64,000 nt of DNA from Muscardinus avellanarius (taxonomy: Eukaryota; Chordata; Mammalia; Rodentia; Gliridae). The stretch is taken from contig OY726566.1 of the NCBI GenBank assembly GCA_963383645.1, forward strand, positions 92,130,029-92,194,028. The letters run 5' to 3'. Positions within the stretch are counted from its first letter, which is position 1. Each line of letters begins with the position of its first letter. The position numbers and the translations under genes were made by a program. The notes beneath the pieces were generated by a model. It was not told the DNA's origin and made no database searches. It worked only from the letters and a program-made list of their open reading frames with translations. Below, piece after piece: positions 1 through 10,643 of the stretch.

Positions 1-926
1 ACCTAGCCTTTACAAAAAAAAAATTCTCATTATGTAGATTAGGAAGTTTAAAGTAATTTGCTTCGCTTATTGAAACAAATCCCCAAGCTTCCAAGATTTA
101 GGTCTGAAAGGAAAACTTCCATGTAAGAAAAAGCAAGTGGAACAGATGATTTAGACTCTGTTCTCCTTGATTTTCCCTTTCTACTAAAGGTTCACTCATG
201 TGACCCACTATGGTCACCACAGTCCCCCCATGGACATGAGCATCCTTCCCCTCAGCCTCCTGACAGAAGCCCTGACACCTGCTACCACCACCTCCTCCTG
301 GTTTCCCTTAGCACAGATGAGAGAGGCCATGGTACTCTCTATGATTCCGTGAAATCCAATAGGAAAGCAAAATAAACAGAGAAAGGGGAAGGATGAGGGA
401 AGTCTATCTGATTAAAGTCTGGGGTTCCCTGCTTCATCCAGCCTAGGCTCATTCCCAGACTCAAAGACACTTTCAATCTTCACACCCAAAGAGCTGATTA
501 AACTCCTAGGTGCCCTGCTGCATGCCTCGCCCAGGTGTTTCTGGAGCTTGTGTTTGGGCTGCTGTTTTATTCGGGCATATGACTCTTTGGTCCTGGCCTA
601 GGAGGTAAGGCTATGCTAGTGAGTCTTGGGCTCAGCCTCCGAAGAAGGGGATAAACATTCATGGAGTCAGTTATCCAGGTAAGAGAGGCTCACCGTAGGT
701 CACTAGGACAATGGCACACCTTTGCAGGTACACGAGGGAACTTCCGTCCCTCTCTGAGCCTCTTTGTGCCTGAACTTTATGGGGTCATGAGAGCTAAGTG
801 AGGGACCACTGTGCCCTTCTCCACAGTGGCACAGTGGATGTTTACAATGGGGTCTCACCACAGGAAACACCAATGAAGTGAATTACACTATAACTTGAGA
901 GCCTCGTTGACTCATTATAGTCTTAT

Positions 927-928
<2 letters not shown>
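1..928. other. Unannotated non-coding stretch
   Basis: I see no gene, recognisable repeat or long open frame. The sequence is unique-looking, of moderate GC, with stop codons in all frames. It ends at the CT microsatellite. Confidence 0.5.

Positions 929-986
<58 letters not shown>
929..986. repeat. (CT)n microsatellite
   Basis: About 29 uninterrupted CT units. A pure dinucleotide tract of this length is expected to vary in length between individuals. Confidence 0.97.
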
Positions 987-989
<3 letters not shown>

Positions 990-1289
990 ATGTCCAGTCT
1001 TGATTCAGCTGAGTTATTAGATATTAATGGATACTTGTAAATCTAGACTTAGGCTGAGGATTATCAGGGCGATACGGCGCATCCTCTGGATCCCATGTAG
1101 CCAAAGCTGAAGTTATGGACAGTAGATATCAGAATCTTGAGATGAGGGTTGGGGCTAAGAGGTCTCAGCAGTCCTCCTCAACTGGAAGTTCTTTCTCCAT
1201 TGCCAATAAAACCCTAGGGTGTGAGCTTTATTTCACTTAACAAGGCAAGAATTCCTTTACTGAGCTAATATTGCCACCCACCTCTCAGG

Positions 1290-1445
1290 AGCTATTCTCC
1301 CCAATAGCCCATTGCCTCCCCAGTTTCTAGATGCTTTATACAGACACTGCCATCCCCATTTATCAGAGGAAGAAACTGAGGCTCAGAGAGGAGAAAGGCC
1401 TTTCCCAAGGTCACAGATCCTCCTGAGTGACTGGCATTCTCACTA
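1290..1445 (-). repeat. MIR SINE remnant
   Basis: Resembles the reverse complement of the MIR core: a CCCCATTTATCAGAGGAAG block, then AACTGAGGCTCAGAGAG, then CCCAAGGTCACAG. The left part is badly worn. MIR is a tRNA-derived SINE that stopped moving before placental mammals radiated. Confidence 0.75.
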
Positions 1446-2581
1446 AGAGCAATCCAATGCCATGAAGTGCCAAAACAGGTGCAAAACTAAGAAAAAAATG
1501 AAAAGAAATGAAGCAATCACTAGTGAGCCGATGAACAAGATTCAGTCCACAGTGAAAAATCAATGAGGCAAATGCTCGGCCTGTGAAAATCGATGAGGCA
1601 GCCAACCAATGACCTGTATTTCCACCTGAATTGACTCCTAACCGCATTATAGTCATAGAATTTAGTCATTGTATTTGCCCAAACCAAGTCCCCATCCCAC
1701 CTACCAGCATAGTGCCCAGGTCCCAGACTTGAACCCCATAGAGGATTCACCTGCTCCAATCTGAGCAGCATCTGCAAACAGCCCTGAGAGCAAGCCTATG
1801 AAGCCTGCACACAGAGGCTGAGGGAAGGAGCCCTGGAACAAGGAGATAAGGTGACCTTCCAACAGTTAATTTAGTCTCAATCAAGACATCCATGTAGAAG
1901 CACCCGATATCTGCAGAAGCCACCTTACAGGGGCAAGGCTTCCACAAATCACCACGGAAAGAGGAGAGACCTAGAGCCAATCAGGGCGACAAGGTTATTC
2001 CTCGGGACCACAATGTAACTCAAGAAGGCTGTAATCGAGACAGTCTGAATAAAGAAGGTATTAACAAGTTCAGGGTGGTCGGCCTAGAGTACCAAGCAAG
2101 ATGTGTTTGGCTTTCATCCTTGCAACCACCGGGGAGAGAGCTGTGTGTCTGCCTTGCCCTGGCAGGGAGGTGGACTCTGAGGAGAGACAAGAGTTGGCCG
2201 TTGACATTCATTCACACGGTGAATTCACAGTGACAATGGTCATTCACATGGTGGATGGCGCTACGCTCTGATTCTGATCCCACACTCCAGGAAAGCAGCC
2301 AGCTCTTCAGCATGTCTTTCTTGCTCCTTGCTCGTATAGTTTCAGCTTTAGTCAATAGTTCACCCACTCTATAGGCCACACCTCACAAGGAAATCAGTCC
2401 TAATTGAAATAAGCCAGTGAGTCATGCTCATGGATCATGACTGGACTGAGCCATCATGGTGGTCTCTTTCTCTTCACCTGTGATAAGTTTAGAATTGGCC
2501 ATGTGATCCAAACCTGGCCAACTGGACTGAATGGGAAGGCTGCCAGGAAATAGTTTTATCACTCTTTAAAAGAAGTACCTA
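1446..2581. other. Unannotated non-coding stretch
   Basis: No gene or confident repeat. The last ~120 bases, with a 'GAATTGGCCATGTGATCC' motif, faintly recall a MaLR-type LTR but are too worn to call. Short open frames here (under 90 codons) show no domain or codon signature. Confidence 0.4.
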
Positions 2582-2750
2582 GCCGGGCGTGGTGGCACAT
2601 GCTCATAATCCCAGTACTTGAGAGACTGAGACAGGAAAATCACAGGTTTATGGCCAATTTAGCAAGATCCTCATCAACTTAGTGAGACCCTGTTTCAAAA
2701 TTTAAAATAAAAAGGGCTGGGATGTAACTCAGAGTTAAAATACCTGTGAG
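2582..2750 (+). repeat. B1-ID composite SINE
   Basis: Left half begins GCCGGGCGTGGTGGCACATG (B1/7SL-like) and passes through GTGAGACCCTGTTTCAAAA. The right half begins GGGCTGGGATGTAACTCAG (ID/tRNA-like) and is truncated before the usual CCCCAGTACC end. This two-part structure is the signature SINE of the window. A pol III transcript of this type moves using L1 machinery. Confidence 0.9.
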
Positions 2751-2802
2751 TATGTAAGAATGTATTTGCAAATCAAATCTCTGATGAGCATCTAGTAGCC
2801 AG

Positions 2803-2850
<48 letters not shown>

Positions 2851-2940
2851 TACATGCATGCGCGCACACATGCACAGATACACACATGCACACACACAGA
2901 ATACATATACACATTATCTATATGTATATATACACACATA
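2803..2940. repeat. (CA)n microsatellite with degenerate flank
   Basis: About 20 CA units followed by CACATACATGCATGCGCGCAC and further alternating purine-pyrimidine DNA, which could adopt a left-handed helix under supercoiling. Confidence 0.93.
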
Positions 2941-2944
2941 CATA

Positions 2945-3810
2945 CTCTTATTAGTCAACAAAGGACAAACAATTCAATTTAAAAACAGAGAAGTGACTTG
3001 AAGAGACCACTGTCCAAAGAAAGTACACAAATGTACAATATGCATATGAAAAGATGCTTGACATCATTAGCCATTAAGAAAATGCAAATAAAAACAATGA
3101 GATTACTATGTCCCATCTACTACGATGATTATAATTAAGCAAACAAAAATAACAAGTGTTGGAGAGGATGTCAGAACTGTGACCCTTAAACACTGCTGGC
3201 AAGAATGAAAATGGTACAGCCAGGTGTGGTAGAAAACACTTTGGCAATTCCTCAAAAAGCTAAACACAGAATTAGCATATGATCCAAAAATTCCACTCCT
3301 AGGTATATGCCAAAAAAATTTTAAGCAGAGACGCAGGTACTTGTATACGCATATTTATTGCAGCCAATGTTCAAAAGTGTTCAAGAGCCAAAAGGTAGAA
3401 ACAACTGTAAGTGCTCATCAACTGATAAGCAAAATGTGGAATGTCTGTACAGTGGACTAGAGTCCACCTTACAAATGAAGTTTAGAGGCATGCTACCATA
3501 TGGATGAAACTTGACGATACACTAAGTGAAATAAGTCAGACACAAAAGGACAAATGATTTCACTTCTCAGAAATACCTAGAATAGGTGAACTCATACATG
3601 GAGAGTAGACCAAGCTGACTAGGGGCAAGAGGAGGTGAGAATAAGGATTACTATGCAATGTCCATGGAGTTTCGGTTGGAGAAGATGACAATTCTGAAGA
3701 TGGACAAAAATGATGGTTGCATAAGATACTGAATGTAATTAATGCTCCAGAACTGTAATTAATGCTGCCAACCTGGTTAAATGGCAAATTGTGCCTGCTT
3801 TACCACAATT
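2945..3810 (+). repeat. Old L1 3' end (ORF2 C-terminus and 3' UTR)
   Basis: Runs parallel to the last part of the intact L1 ORF2 at 29.1-29.76 kb: the AAATGCAAAT(A/C)AAAAC segment, the ACTGCTGGCAAGAATG segment, the 'ATTCCACTCCTAGGTATAT' stretch and the AAGTGAAATAAGTCAGACAC segment before the stop. It is too diverged to be open, with many stops and small indels. This is an ancient L1 lineage, inactive. Confidence 0.8.
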
Positions 3811-3812
3811 GT

Positions 3813-3897
3813 GTATTTTTCAGTGCCAGGGATCAGACCCAGGGCCTTGTGCATATGAGGCAAGCACTCTATCTCTGGGCCTCATCCCCAGCACCCC
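3813..3897 (-). repeat. ID-type SINE (monomer)
   Basis: Reverse-strand ID-like element: CCAGGGATCAGACCCAGG, then CCTTGTGCATATGAGGCAAGC, then CATCCCCAGCACCCC. It lacks the B1 half carried by the other SINEs here, so it is either a stand-alone ID element or a truncated composite. Confidence 0.75.
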
Positions 3898-4039
3898 ATC
3901 CCCAAAAACTTTAGTAGGCTTACTGCAATCTCTTATCAATCGACTCTCCCAGTAACCCTCTCTATTTATAAGGAATGTTATACATTGAATAACAACAAGA
4001 AGAATGCATATGAAGGTGTAACGTACTCAGCCCTCTACC

Positions 4040-4180
4040 TGATTGCTCATATCAGTCTATAAGGTAAAAAGTAGTATTTCACAGATGAGAAAATACTTTT
4101 TACAGATTATAAAAACCAAGTTACAGAGAGCAAGAAATCTGTCCAAGGTCACAAAGCCAGTGTGTAATAGAGTAATACCT
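4040..4180 (-). repeat. MIR SINE remnant
   Basis: Contains a worn reverse MIR core: CACAGATGAGAAAATAC ... CAAGTTACAGAGAGCAAG ... GTCCAAGGTCACAAAGCCAGT. Confidence 0.65.
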
Positions 4181-4495
4181 ATCACCTAGGAACTAGATAA
4201 AAATGCAAATTCTTTTTTTATTTTTTATTGGTGCATGTAGTCATACATCTTAGTGGAGTACGAGATGGCATAGGCATACATGCACACATCACCCAGTTAG
4301 CCCTTACGCAATTCCCACCCCATTTCCTCCCCATCCCTCCTTTTCATGTCTGGCTTATTGATTGACTTTGATATGTTTGTTAAAGTACATCATGTGCATT
4401 AGGGAAATTCTCAAACCCCACTTCAGACCTATGAAACCTGTGTTTAGATAAGTGCACCAGGTGATTCCACTACCACTCTAATAGCCAAGACTGAG
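4181..4495. mobile_element. MER5-like hAT remnant split by an L1 fragment
   Basis: Sequence on the left (TCACCTAGGAACTAGATAAAAATGCAAATTC) and on the right (CTCAAACCCCACTTCAGACC, then CACCAGGTGATTCCACTACC) recalls a MER5/Charlie-type non-autonomous hAT element. The halves are separated by an L1 3' UTR fragment at 4214-4404 flanked by a 7-bp AAATTCT repeat (4207-4213 and 4405-4411), so the transposon is the older of the two. Confidence 0.5.
4214..4404 (-). mobile_element. 5'-truncated L1, 3' UTR only
   Basis: On the reverse strand this matches the 3' UTR of the intact L1 in this window (about 30450-30670): the G-rich block, the TGTGCATGTATG(C/T)CTA block and the terminal CACCAATAAAAAATAAA with A-tail, here read as poly-T at 4211-4229. 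The likely 7-bp target duplication AAATTCT lies on both sides. Only about 190 bp were copied, a typical dead-on-arrival insertion. Confidence 0.8.
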
Positions 4496-4537
4496 CTCAG
4501 ATAAGAGCAAGAGATTTGGGAGAGCTGTAGTCAGCAG

Positions 4538-4706
4538 CAGTGCTTCCCAAACTTGACCATGTATGTGTTAGAGCCCCTGGAGAGCCCCACCTAAGTGGTC
4601 CGTGTGGCTATTCTGTGGGTCTAGAGTAGGGCTCAGTCATTCGCATGACTAACATTCCCAGGTAACAATGATGCTGATGGTCTGGGACCACAATTTGAGA
4701 ACCACT
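4538..4706. mobile_element. MER5-type hAT element
   Basis: Starts CAGTGCTTCCCAAACTT and ends AATTTGAGAACCACTA, a worn version of the MER5 terminal inverted repeat CAGTGGTTCTCAAA. The interior contains CCCAGGTAACAATGATGCTGATGG, like the MER5 core. Non-autonomous and long inactive. Confidence 0.75.
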
Positions 4707-5269
4707 AATACACAGAATCTCCTGATCATCCCCACTTTCCAGATGCAGAAACTCAAAATCAGAGAGTACACACATCCTAGAATCACAAAGGAACTGTGGG
4801 CTGGGTGGGGAGCCTGAGTTCAGGGTTCTTTTCATGATCAGGCCTTCACCCCATGACATGGCTATTTCCTGTGCCAATTTTGCAATACTTCCCTCCAAGT
4901 CAATAACTGTCCAAAAGCATAAAAGATGTCGTTACCCATGCCAATAAACGGGTATTAGAGTGATCTGCAAAATTACTGACATTTGTACTAAAGAAATCGG
5001 GTACAAGGAGGCAGAGAAGGATGAAACAATGATGACTACTGTCCAGCCTGTGGATCAGGAGGGTGAGTGGAGTTGGGAGGGCTTGGGATATGAGCCACTT
5101 TCTTCATTCTTGTGAAATCAATGGCCTCTTACCAATACAAGAGGATTTTTTTTCTTTCCTACATTGACCAAAACAGTATGACTTCACACTGTCCTCTGTG
5201 CACATGGCAGTCTGACACAGGTTCTGTTAACAGTCACCTCTTAATGTCTCATCCATCTCCAGATTTTCC
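4707..5269. other. Unannotated non-coding stretch
   Basis: About 4720-4830 has a very weak MIR-like stretch (CCACTTTCCAGATGCAGAAACTC). The remainder shows no recognisable repeat or gene. Confidence 0.4.
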
Positions 5270-5500
5270 CCCCTTTCCGAAACATGTGTCTGCTCTGATT
5301 ATGACTCACTCCCACTCGGGAATCTTCAGTAGCTCCCCATTGTCTGCAGAAGGAGGGACCAACGTAGCCTCTCATCCAAAGGCCTCCATCCAAGAGAACT
5401 GCACTTCACTGCTCAAACGCATCTGGGACCCTTCTATTTTCAGGACATTGAGTTGCTCCTTTGCCTGGGATTCCTTTATCCTCCTCCCTTCTATAGTTCT
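5270..5500 (+). repeat. L2 LINE remnant
   Basis: Recalls the L2 3' region: CTTCAGTAGCTCCCCATTGTCTGC and later TTGCTCCTTTGCCTGGGATTCC, both diagnostic-looking L2 phrases. The 136-codon open frame across this block is incidental to the repeat. Confidence 0.6.
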
Positions 5501-5504
5501 ATAC

Positions 5505-5620
5505 TTAGAAATTTGGCCTTGAGCAAATTACTTATTCTCCCAGTTTCCTCAACCATAACCTGGAGATAACAGTCAGACCCGTCTTCTTAGTTGTGGTGAA
5601 GAATAAACAGGGAAATCCAG
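5505..5620 (+). repeat. MIR SINE remnant
   Basis: Forward MIR core: CCTTGAGCAAATTACTTATTC, then CCCAGTTTCCTCAACCATAA, then GGAGATAACAGTCAGACC. Confidence 0.65.
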
Positions 5621-6639
5621 GGAACTGGTGGCTGCCACCACAAACTCCTCATAACTTCCAAGCCAAAAGAATCACTCTCCTTTCCTTAATTTTCCAAACA
5701 CCAGAATGTGTATGATCATTGGTTCTTATCATTTCCTACTTCTCATTTGCATAAGTGTTTACATCTGGTTGGGGGAGGCCCTCTTCCCTTTGCTAAATAA
5801 ACCCCTTTGAGAAGATGTGCTTTTTGTTTCTAATCAAGGTACAGTTCTCAGCACAGTGTAAGTGCCCAATAAGAGTGAGAAAAACAAATGACCGGTATTG
5901 TATGACCTTAAATTGTCCCCTAGAGCAGCCTTTCCAGTGCTCAGAGCCCCCAAGGAAGGTAGCCAAATCCTTGGCCAGGATGCAAATTCGGGATTAGATG
6001 GGTGTAAGGCGCCCACATGAAAAGATTTAACTTGTCTCCAGACACCCCTTGTTCAAAGGGTTCCCCTGAATCCACAGAGGCTGGTTTCAGCCCGGTTTTC
6101 TATCCCATAGCATCTTCCAATAATTCAAAGATTTCCTTTCACATCAGGAGTCCCTGGTGCTTACTTAAAACAAAAAAATCCTTGGCTCCAGAAGAAAACC
6201 ATTTTTCTCTTATTTGATGCTTTGGGCCTCTGTTCTCCTTTGCTGAGCTAGGCTGTGAAGCTGCAGCTGCCCTGCCCTCCACTGGAAGCAGGATTCAGTG
6301 GAGATCATGGACTCCTCAGCACTCAGGATGCAGGTCCAGAATGTTCTGTACTTCCTGCCCCACCCACTGTGCATGCTCAGCCCTGCCACGCTTGCTTCTT
6401 CAGTGTGAGCCTGACACATCAGCCCATCTCCTTGAAGGAAGACATGAGGACCATCATGGGTGTGGACAGGTGCACTGATGTAGTGATGGTATGGAAGGGG
6501 ATACAGGGACAGTAAAGGGGAAAGAATGTCTCCACTGTGCAAATGAGCAAGGGCCAGAGCAAGAGGGGGCAGTCACAGGGTTAAATGGCACTGGAGTCTC
6601 TGTTCAGCAATCCCCAAGGTAAAGGGTGTGGTAAGAAAA
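5621..6639. other. Unannotated non-coding stretch
   Basis: No gene seen. A GCTAAATAAACCCCTTTGAG motif near 5793 could be the polyadenylation region of a very old LTR, but no TG...CA boundaries or target duplication were found. Overlapping open frames of 60-110 codons on both strands at 5.8-6.5 kb show no protein signature. Confidence 0.35.
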
Positions 6640-6869
6640 TGGGGTCCTGGGCCATATAGCAAAAGCAGTCAATGATGGGCCACATATAGAATGGGTATCA
6701 TTAACAAAATTCCTATCACCTAGTGATAGGGTGGTCGTCATAACGCCATGCACAACACATCATTCACATGGTTTGGTGATGCTGATGTAAACCAACCTCT
6801 GCTGTGAGCGGGATAGAAGTACAACACATACAATTATGTGCAGGACGTAAGACTTAAAAATGATCAGAA

Positions 6870-7405
6870 AGGACTGTTATGCATATCCAGATTTATAGCA
6901 GCACAATTCACAAGAGCCAACCTAGGTGTCCATCAACAGATGGACTGATTACAAAATTATGGGAGATACACAGCAAATGGAATTCTACTCAGTGATAAAG
7001 AACAAAATTATGTAATTGTCAGGAAAATGGATAGACATGGAGAACATTATGTTAAGGGAAATTAGTCAGTCCTAAAAAGTGAAGGGTCAGGTGGTATTTT
7101 TTTTTCATATGCAGAAATTAGGGAGTGATTGGGATACAAGAGGGCCTTCAGACAATGGAGGAGAAACCCCAGTAGGGTGAGGGAGGTGGGCTAGGGGAGG
7201 GTCAGGAGAGGGAGAATTAACACAGGAAACATTTTCATTGACACCATGTCAATGGTATATGTGAAAATACCAAGGGCAATCTCAATATCATGTACCGAGC
7301 GGGGGTGGGGGGCTCGCCAACTGCCGTGCACATGTGTGTCACTAGCACTTAATACCACACCATGATGCGAGACTCTGGGACTATAAAGCACCAATAAAAG
7401 TTAAA
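6870..7405 (+). repeat. Worn L1 3' end
   Basis: Matches the C-terminal ORF2 segment of the intact L1: TATAGCAGCACAATTCACAAG, CCTAGGTGTCCATCAACAGATGG, GGAATTCTACTCAGTGAT and AATTAGTCAGTCCTAAAAAG. It continues as a 3' UTR with a G-rich polypurine block and a CACCAATAAAAG end. Frame-disrupted and inactive. Confidence 0.8.
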
Positions 7406-7408
7406 AAG

Positions 7409-7620
7409 GCTGGGCATGGTGGTGCACACTTGTAATCCTAGTACTTAGGAGGCTGAGACAGGAGGACCACAGGTTCAAGGCCAGCCTCGGCAACTTAGTG
7501 AGGCTCTCAGCAATCTAGTGTGATCCTGTTTCCAAATAAGAAATTTAAAAAAAAAAATGGAGCTGGGGGTGTAACTTGGAGGTAGGGTACCTCTGCGTTC
7601 AATCCTCAGTACCAAAAAAA
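7409..7620 (+). repeat. B1-ID composite SINE
   Basis: Complete dimer: GGCTGGGCATGGTGGTGCAC head, CAAGGCCAGCCTCGGCAAC middle, GAGCTGGGGGTGTAACTTGG ID half, and TCAATCCTCAGTACCAAAAA end with an A-rich tail. It sits directly at the 3' end of the worn L1. Confidence 0.92.
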
Positions 7621-7800
7621 GTTTAAAAAATTAATAAAAAGAAATGACTATAATACTGGCTTATGTATTTACCACACTGTACTTTGTGATGTCACTGTAA
7701 AAGTGTACTCTTACCTAGTTTTAAAAAAATGTGTACTTCTATTTTTAAAAGCTTTCTGTAAAACAGTGCACTGTGTAACACCAGCAACAGCCTCATGGGT

Positions 7801-9014
7801 CTCAGGTCCGTGAGCCCTCAATGGCATGGGAGGCCTGTGGAGTGGTTGACAGGCCTATGGAAGGACCTCTAGGACTTGTGCACAGGGAGGAAATTGCCTC
7901 CGGACACACTTCCCAGAACATGTGCTCGTCATTAGGCCGCACAGGACTGTGACTGCATTAGATCATCTGTTTAAATATCCCTACACCTCAAAGAATGAAA
8001 ACAAATAGCTCTAATAGTCGATCTCCAGGGCTGGAACCCTCATCAGGTTGGCATGTTGAGGGTGCAGGTACCCGGAAGGCAGATGGCGCATGAGGCCAAA
8101 GGGCCCCACTGGGTGCCCTCTCTTAATAGTTCGCCATCAATATTTTAAAGATATTGCAGCAGAACTGTGTTTCATTAGGGGATTTATTATATTTCAAGTT
8201 ATTTATTACACTTCAACAACCCAGTGTTTTTAAAAAATGGGCATGTGGCTTTAGGAGATTCCTGTAAGCTCAATGTGGGCGGAAAACAAAATAATACAAA
8301 CACTACTAATCAATAACAGAATGAAGGGGTCATGCTCTGACTCCTGGTACCAGCCTTTAACACCTACATTACAAGCCACAGGATCCACAAATAAAAGCAA
8401 AAGTCACCCCTTCTCCAAAAGAATAGATGGAAATTATTCTGAAGACCATTTTGATATCTGGATTTACATTCACCATGGTTACTGACAAGCTTCCCCATAC
8501 GTGCTAATTTTGAGACATTGCATCATGGGTGGAGGAACATAGATCATCGTAGACCGTACTCCATTCACCTACTCTGCTGGGGGCTTCCCTGGCTTATCAG
8601 GGCAGAGAAAGAACTGTGGTCTGGCTACTGGGCTCCAATGAGAGGCCAGCACAGCCCAGCTCTTGGTAAAGGCCTTTTGCGGTTGAAACCATCCAAGAGA
8701 CTCGTTTCTCCACCTTCCCCATCTTCCACACATTATCTGCAATTTGGATATCTCCAGAGGAGATGGGGTGGGGGGTGCCTCAGTATCCAGGCATGTGGTT
8801 CATCTCAGTTGGCTGAATGGCAGCCACCCGGTTCCCTACACCCACCGTCCCACCAATTCATTCTAGCAGCCAAAAGCAAAGCCACACGGAGAGACCTGAA
8901 ACCCAGCTCCCTCTGTCCCCAGACTCCGGCTTGAATCCTTGCTGAGATCCTCTCTGCAGTCCCCAGAAGCAGGACCTTTTGCCTGTGATTGAAAACCAAG
9001 GCATCTTCGCCTGC
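7801..9014. other. Unannotated non-coding stretch
   Basis: No recognisable repeat or gene. A 138-codon forward open frame at 8518-8934 has no start context, domain or conserved-looking composition and is probably chance. Confidence 0.4.
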
Positions 9015-9450
9015 ACAATAGAAACTAATTAATGAGAACTTGCCACATGCCGGGCACTGGGATGCACACTTGACCCCCGTCACCTCTGTCAATCCTCGCC
9101 GCATCTCACACACCCAGGTAGGTTTTATTTAATCTTTTTTTTTTTTAGGGGAGTGACAGGGGGTTGAACCCAGGGCAATTTTACCACTGAGCTATACCCC
9201 AGACTTATTTCATTTTTTATTTTTTATTGACAGTGTGTCTAGCTAAGTTGCTGAGGCTGTCCTTTTTGAACCTGCAATCCTCTTGTCTCAGCCTCCCAAG
9301 TGCTGGGGTTACGGGTATGCACCATTGTGCCTGGCTTATTTAAACCCTTTGACAGAGGAAGAAACTGGGGTTCCTGGAGGGCAAGTCATTTTAAGCGGCA
9401 TAGCCAGGCTCAAGCCCTGCTCTACAATCCTGCTTCCACTTCCCTTCTGC
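9015..9450 (-). repeat. MIR SINE split by a younger SINE
   Basis: Left part: CTTGCCACATGCCGGGCACTGG to ACCCAGGTAGGTTTTATTTAA. Right part: TTTGACAGAGGAAGAAACTGGGG to GCCAGGCTCAAGCCC. Together they give one reverse-strand MIR. The break is filled by a composite SINE at 9133-9335 with an 8-bp duplication. Confidence 0.8.
9133..9335 (-). repeat. B1-ID composite SINE inserted in MIR
   Basis: Reverse-strand dimer: poly-T, GGGTTGAACCCAGGGCAATT, CACTGAGCTATACCCCAG, GTTGCTGAGGCTGTCC and GCACCATTGTGCCTGGC. Target duplication TTATTTAA at 9125-9132 and 9336-9343. Confidence 0.93.
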
Positions 9451-10271
9451 CTCTAAACGCACTCAGAAGAGCCAAACTGGGAGAAGAACCCGCATCCCTT
9501 GTGTGACTGTGACAGTTACTCACTGACCCTCATGTGACATATGCTAGCACATGTTGCATGGGGCCTTTGCAAGGACCCAATGAGCCCAATGAGTTAGTGT
9601 CAGTGCTCCAGCACACAACAGCTGTTGTGTTAGTGTTGGCAATTAGTGTTGTTGCCATTACTGTGCTATATTGCTTTTTCTGGTATTCTTGTTTTTCCTC
9701 TGTGAGCCACTAATTCTTATTCTTTGATCCGATCTTGATCCTTGTTCCAGACATAGGTAGAAGCTGTATGCTACAGAGGGAAAGGTGGACTGAACCCCCT
9801 TCTCTTCCCATCTTCACCTCTGTACACACAACCACAGGCACCCCTAGGTCTTGACAAATGGAACCGAGTTGCGGAGGGAACAGCAGGGCTACCTTCAGCC
9901 CCTGCAGGGCCCCCACCTGGCACAACCAACCCTTCTCCTCTGTGTCAACCTCCCAGATATAGGCTACTCTACCGGGGCTCCAGACACCTGGAGACTAATT
10001 AGGCAGCCAGTTCTTGGGCAAATCAGCTCAGAGTCCCCAAGAGGAAGGCAGCTACTGAGAGAGTGGCTGACTGTAAACCCAGAGCCAGTCCAAGGAGCTG
10101 CCTCATCCAGCAGTGCCGCAACAGCAACAACTCTTAAGCCATCCTCAAATAAGGAAAGGCTACCATAAACAGTGGTGGACTTCAACAAGTCCAAGGTTCT
10201 GGCTCCAAGAGGTCAGGGCAGAAAGATGGTCATGCAAGGTGTTTTAAAAAATCACCATACTCTTTCTTTCC
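9451..10271. other. Unannotated non-coding stretch
   Basis: No recognisable repeat or gene up to the triplet-repeat tract. Overlapping short open frames on both strands at 9.7-10.2 kb show no domain. Confidence 0.4.
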
Positions 10272-10434
10272 CCTCCTCCTCCTCCTCCTCCTCCTCCTCC
10301 TCTTCCTCCTCCTCCTCCTCCTCCTCCTCCTCCTCCTCCTCCTCCTCCTCCTCCTCCTCCTCCTCCTCCTCTCTTCTTCTTCTTCTTCTTCTTCTTCTTC
10401 TTCTTCTTCTTCTTCTTCTTCTTTCTTCTTCTTT
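10272..10434. repeat. (TCC)n-(TTC)n pyrimidine tract
   Basis: About 100 bp of near-perfect TCC units pass abruptly into about 60 bp of TTC units, giving an all-pyrimidine strand of about 160 bp next to the poly-T of a reverse-strand SINE. The tract probably grew out of the SINE A-tail. Such tracts can form triplex DNA. The Ser-, Leu-, Glu- and Arg-rich open frames through it are translation artefacts. Confidence 0.97.
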
Positions 10435-10643
10435 TTTATGGTACTGGGGATGCAACCCAGGGGCATTCTACCTCCAAGATACACCCCCAGTGATACATTT
10501 TAGTCTTTTTTTATTTTTTGAAACAGGGTCTCACTGAGTTGGGAAGGGCCTCACTAAGTAGCTGAGACTGTCGACAAACCAAGATCCTCCAGTCTTTGCC
10601 TCCTGAGTGCTAGGATTACAAGTGTGTGCCACTACACCTGGCC
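10435..10643 (-). repeat. B1-ID composite SINE
   Basis: Reverse-strand dimer beginning GGTACTGGGGATGCAACCCAGG after a short poly-T and ending CACTACACCTGGCC. The (TCC)/(TTC) tract occupies the position of its A-tail. Confidence 0.93.

Larger units (their letters stand above)
6640..7800. mobile_element. Old DNA-transposon remnant interrupted by L1 and SINE
   Basis: Two separated blocks, about 6640-6868 (with CCTATCACCTAGTGATAGG, CACAACACATCATTCACATGG and ACATACAATTATGTGCAGGA) and about 7636-7760 (with ACTGGCTTATGTATTTACC, CACTGTACTTTGTGATG and AAAGTGTACTCTTACC), are consecutive in a mammalian DNA transposon I recognise by its text but cannot name with certainty. A worn L1 (6870-7405) and a SINE (7409-7620) lie between them. 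The original element is therefore older than both. Confidence 0.5.

Noticed and set aside
5621..5830. Possible old LTR suggested by GCTAAATAAACCCC
   Set aside because: No TG...CA ends or target duplication could be found.
10172..10537. Poly-Ser/poly-Leu forward frame and Glu/Arg-rich reverse frames
   Set aside because: Direct translation of the TCC/TTC microsatellite and the adjoining SINE; not genes.
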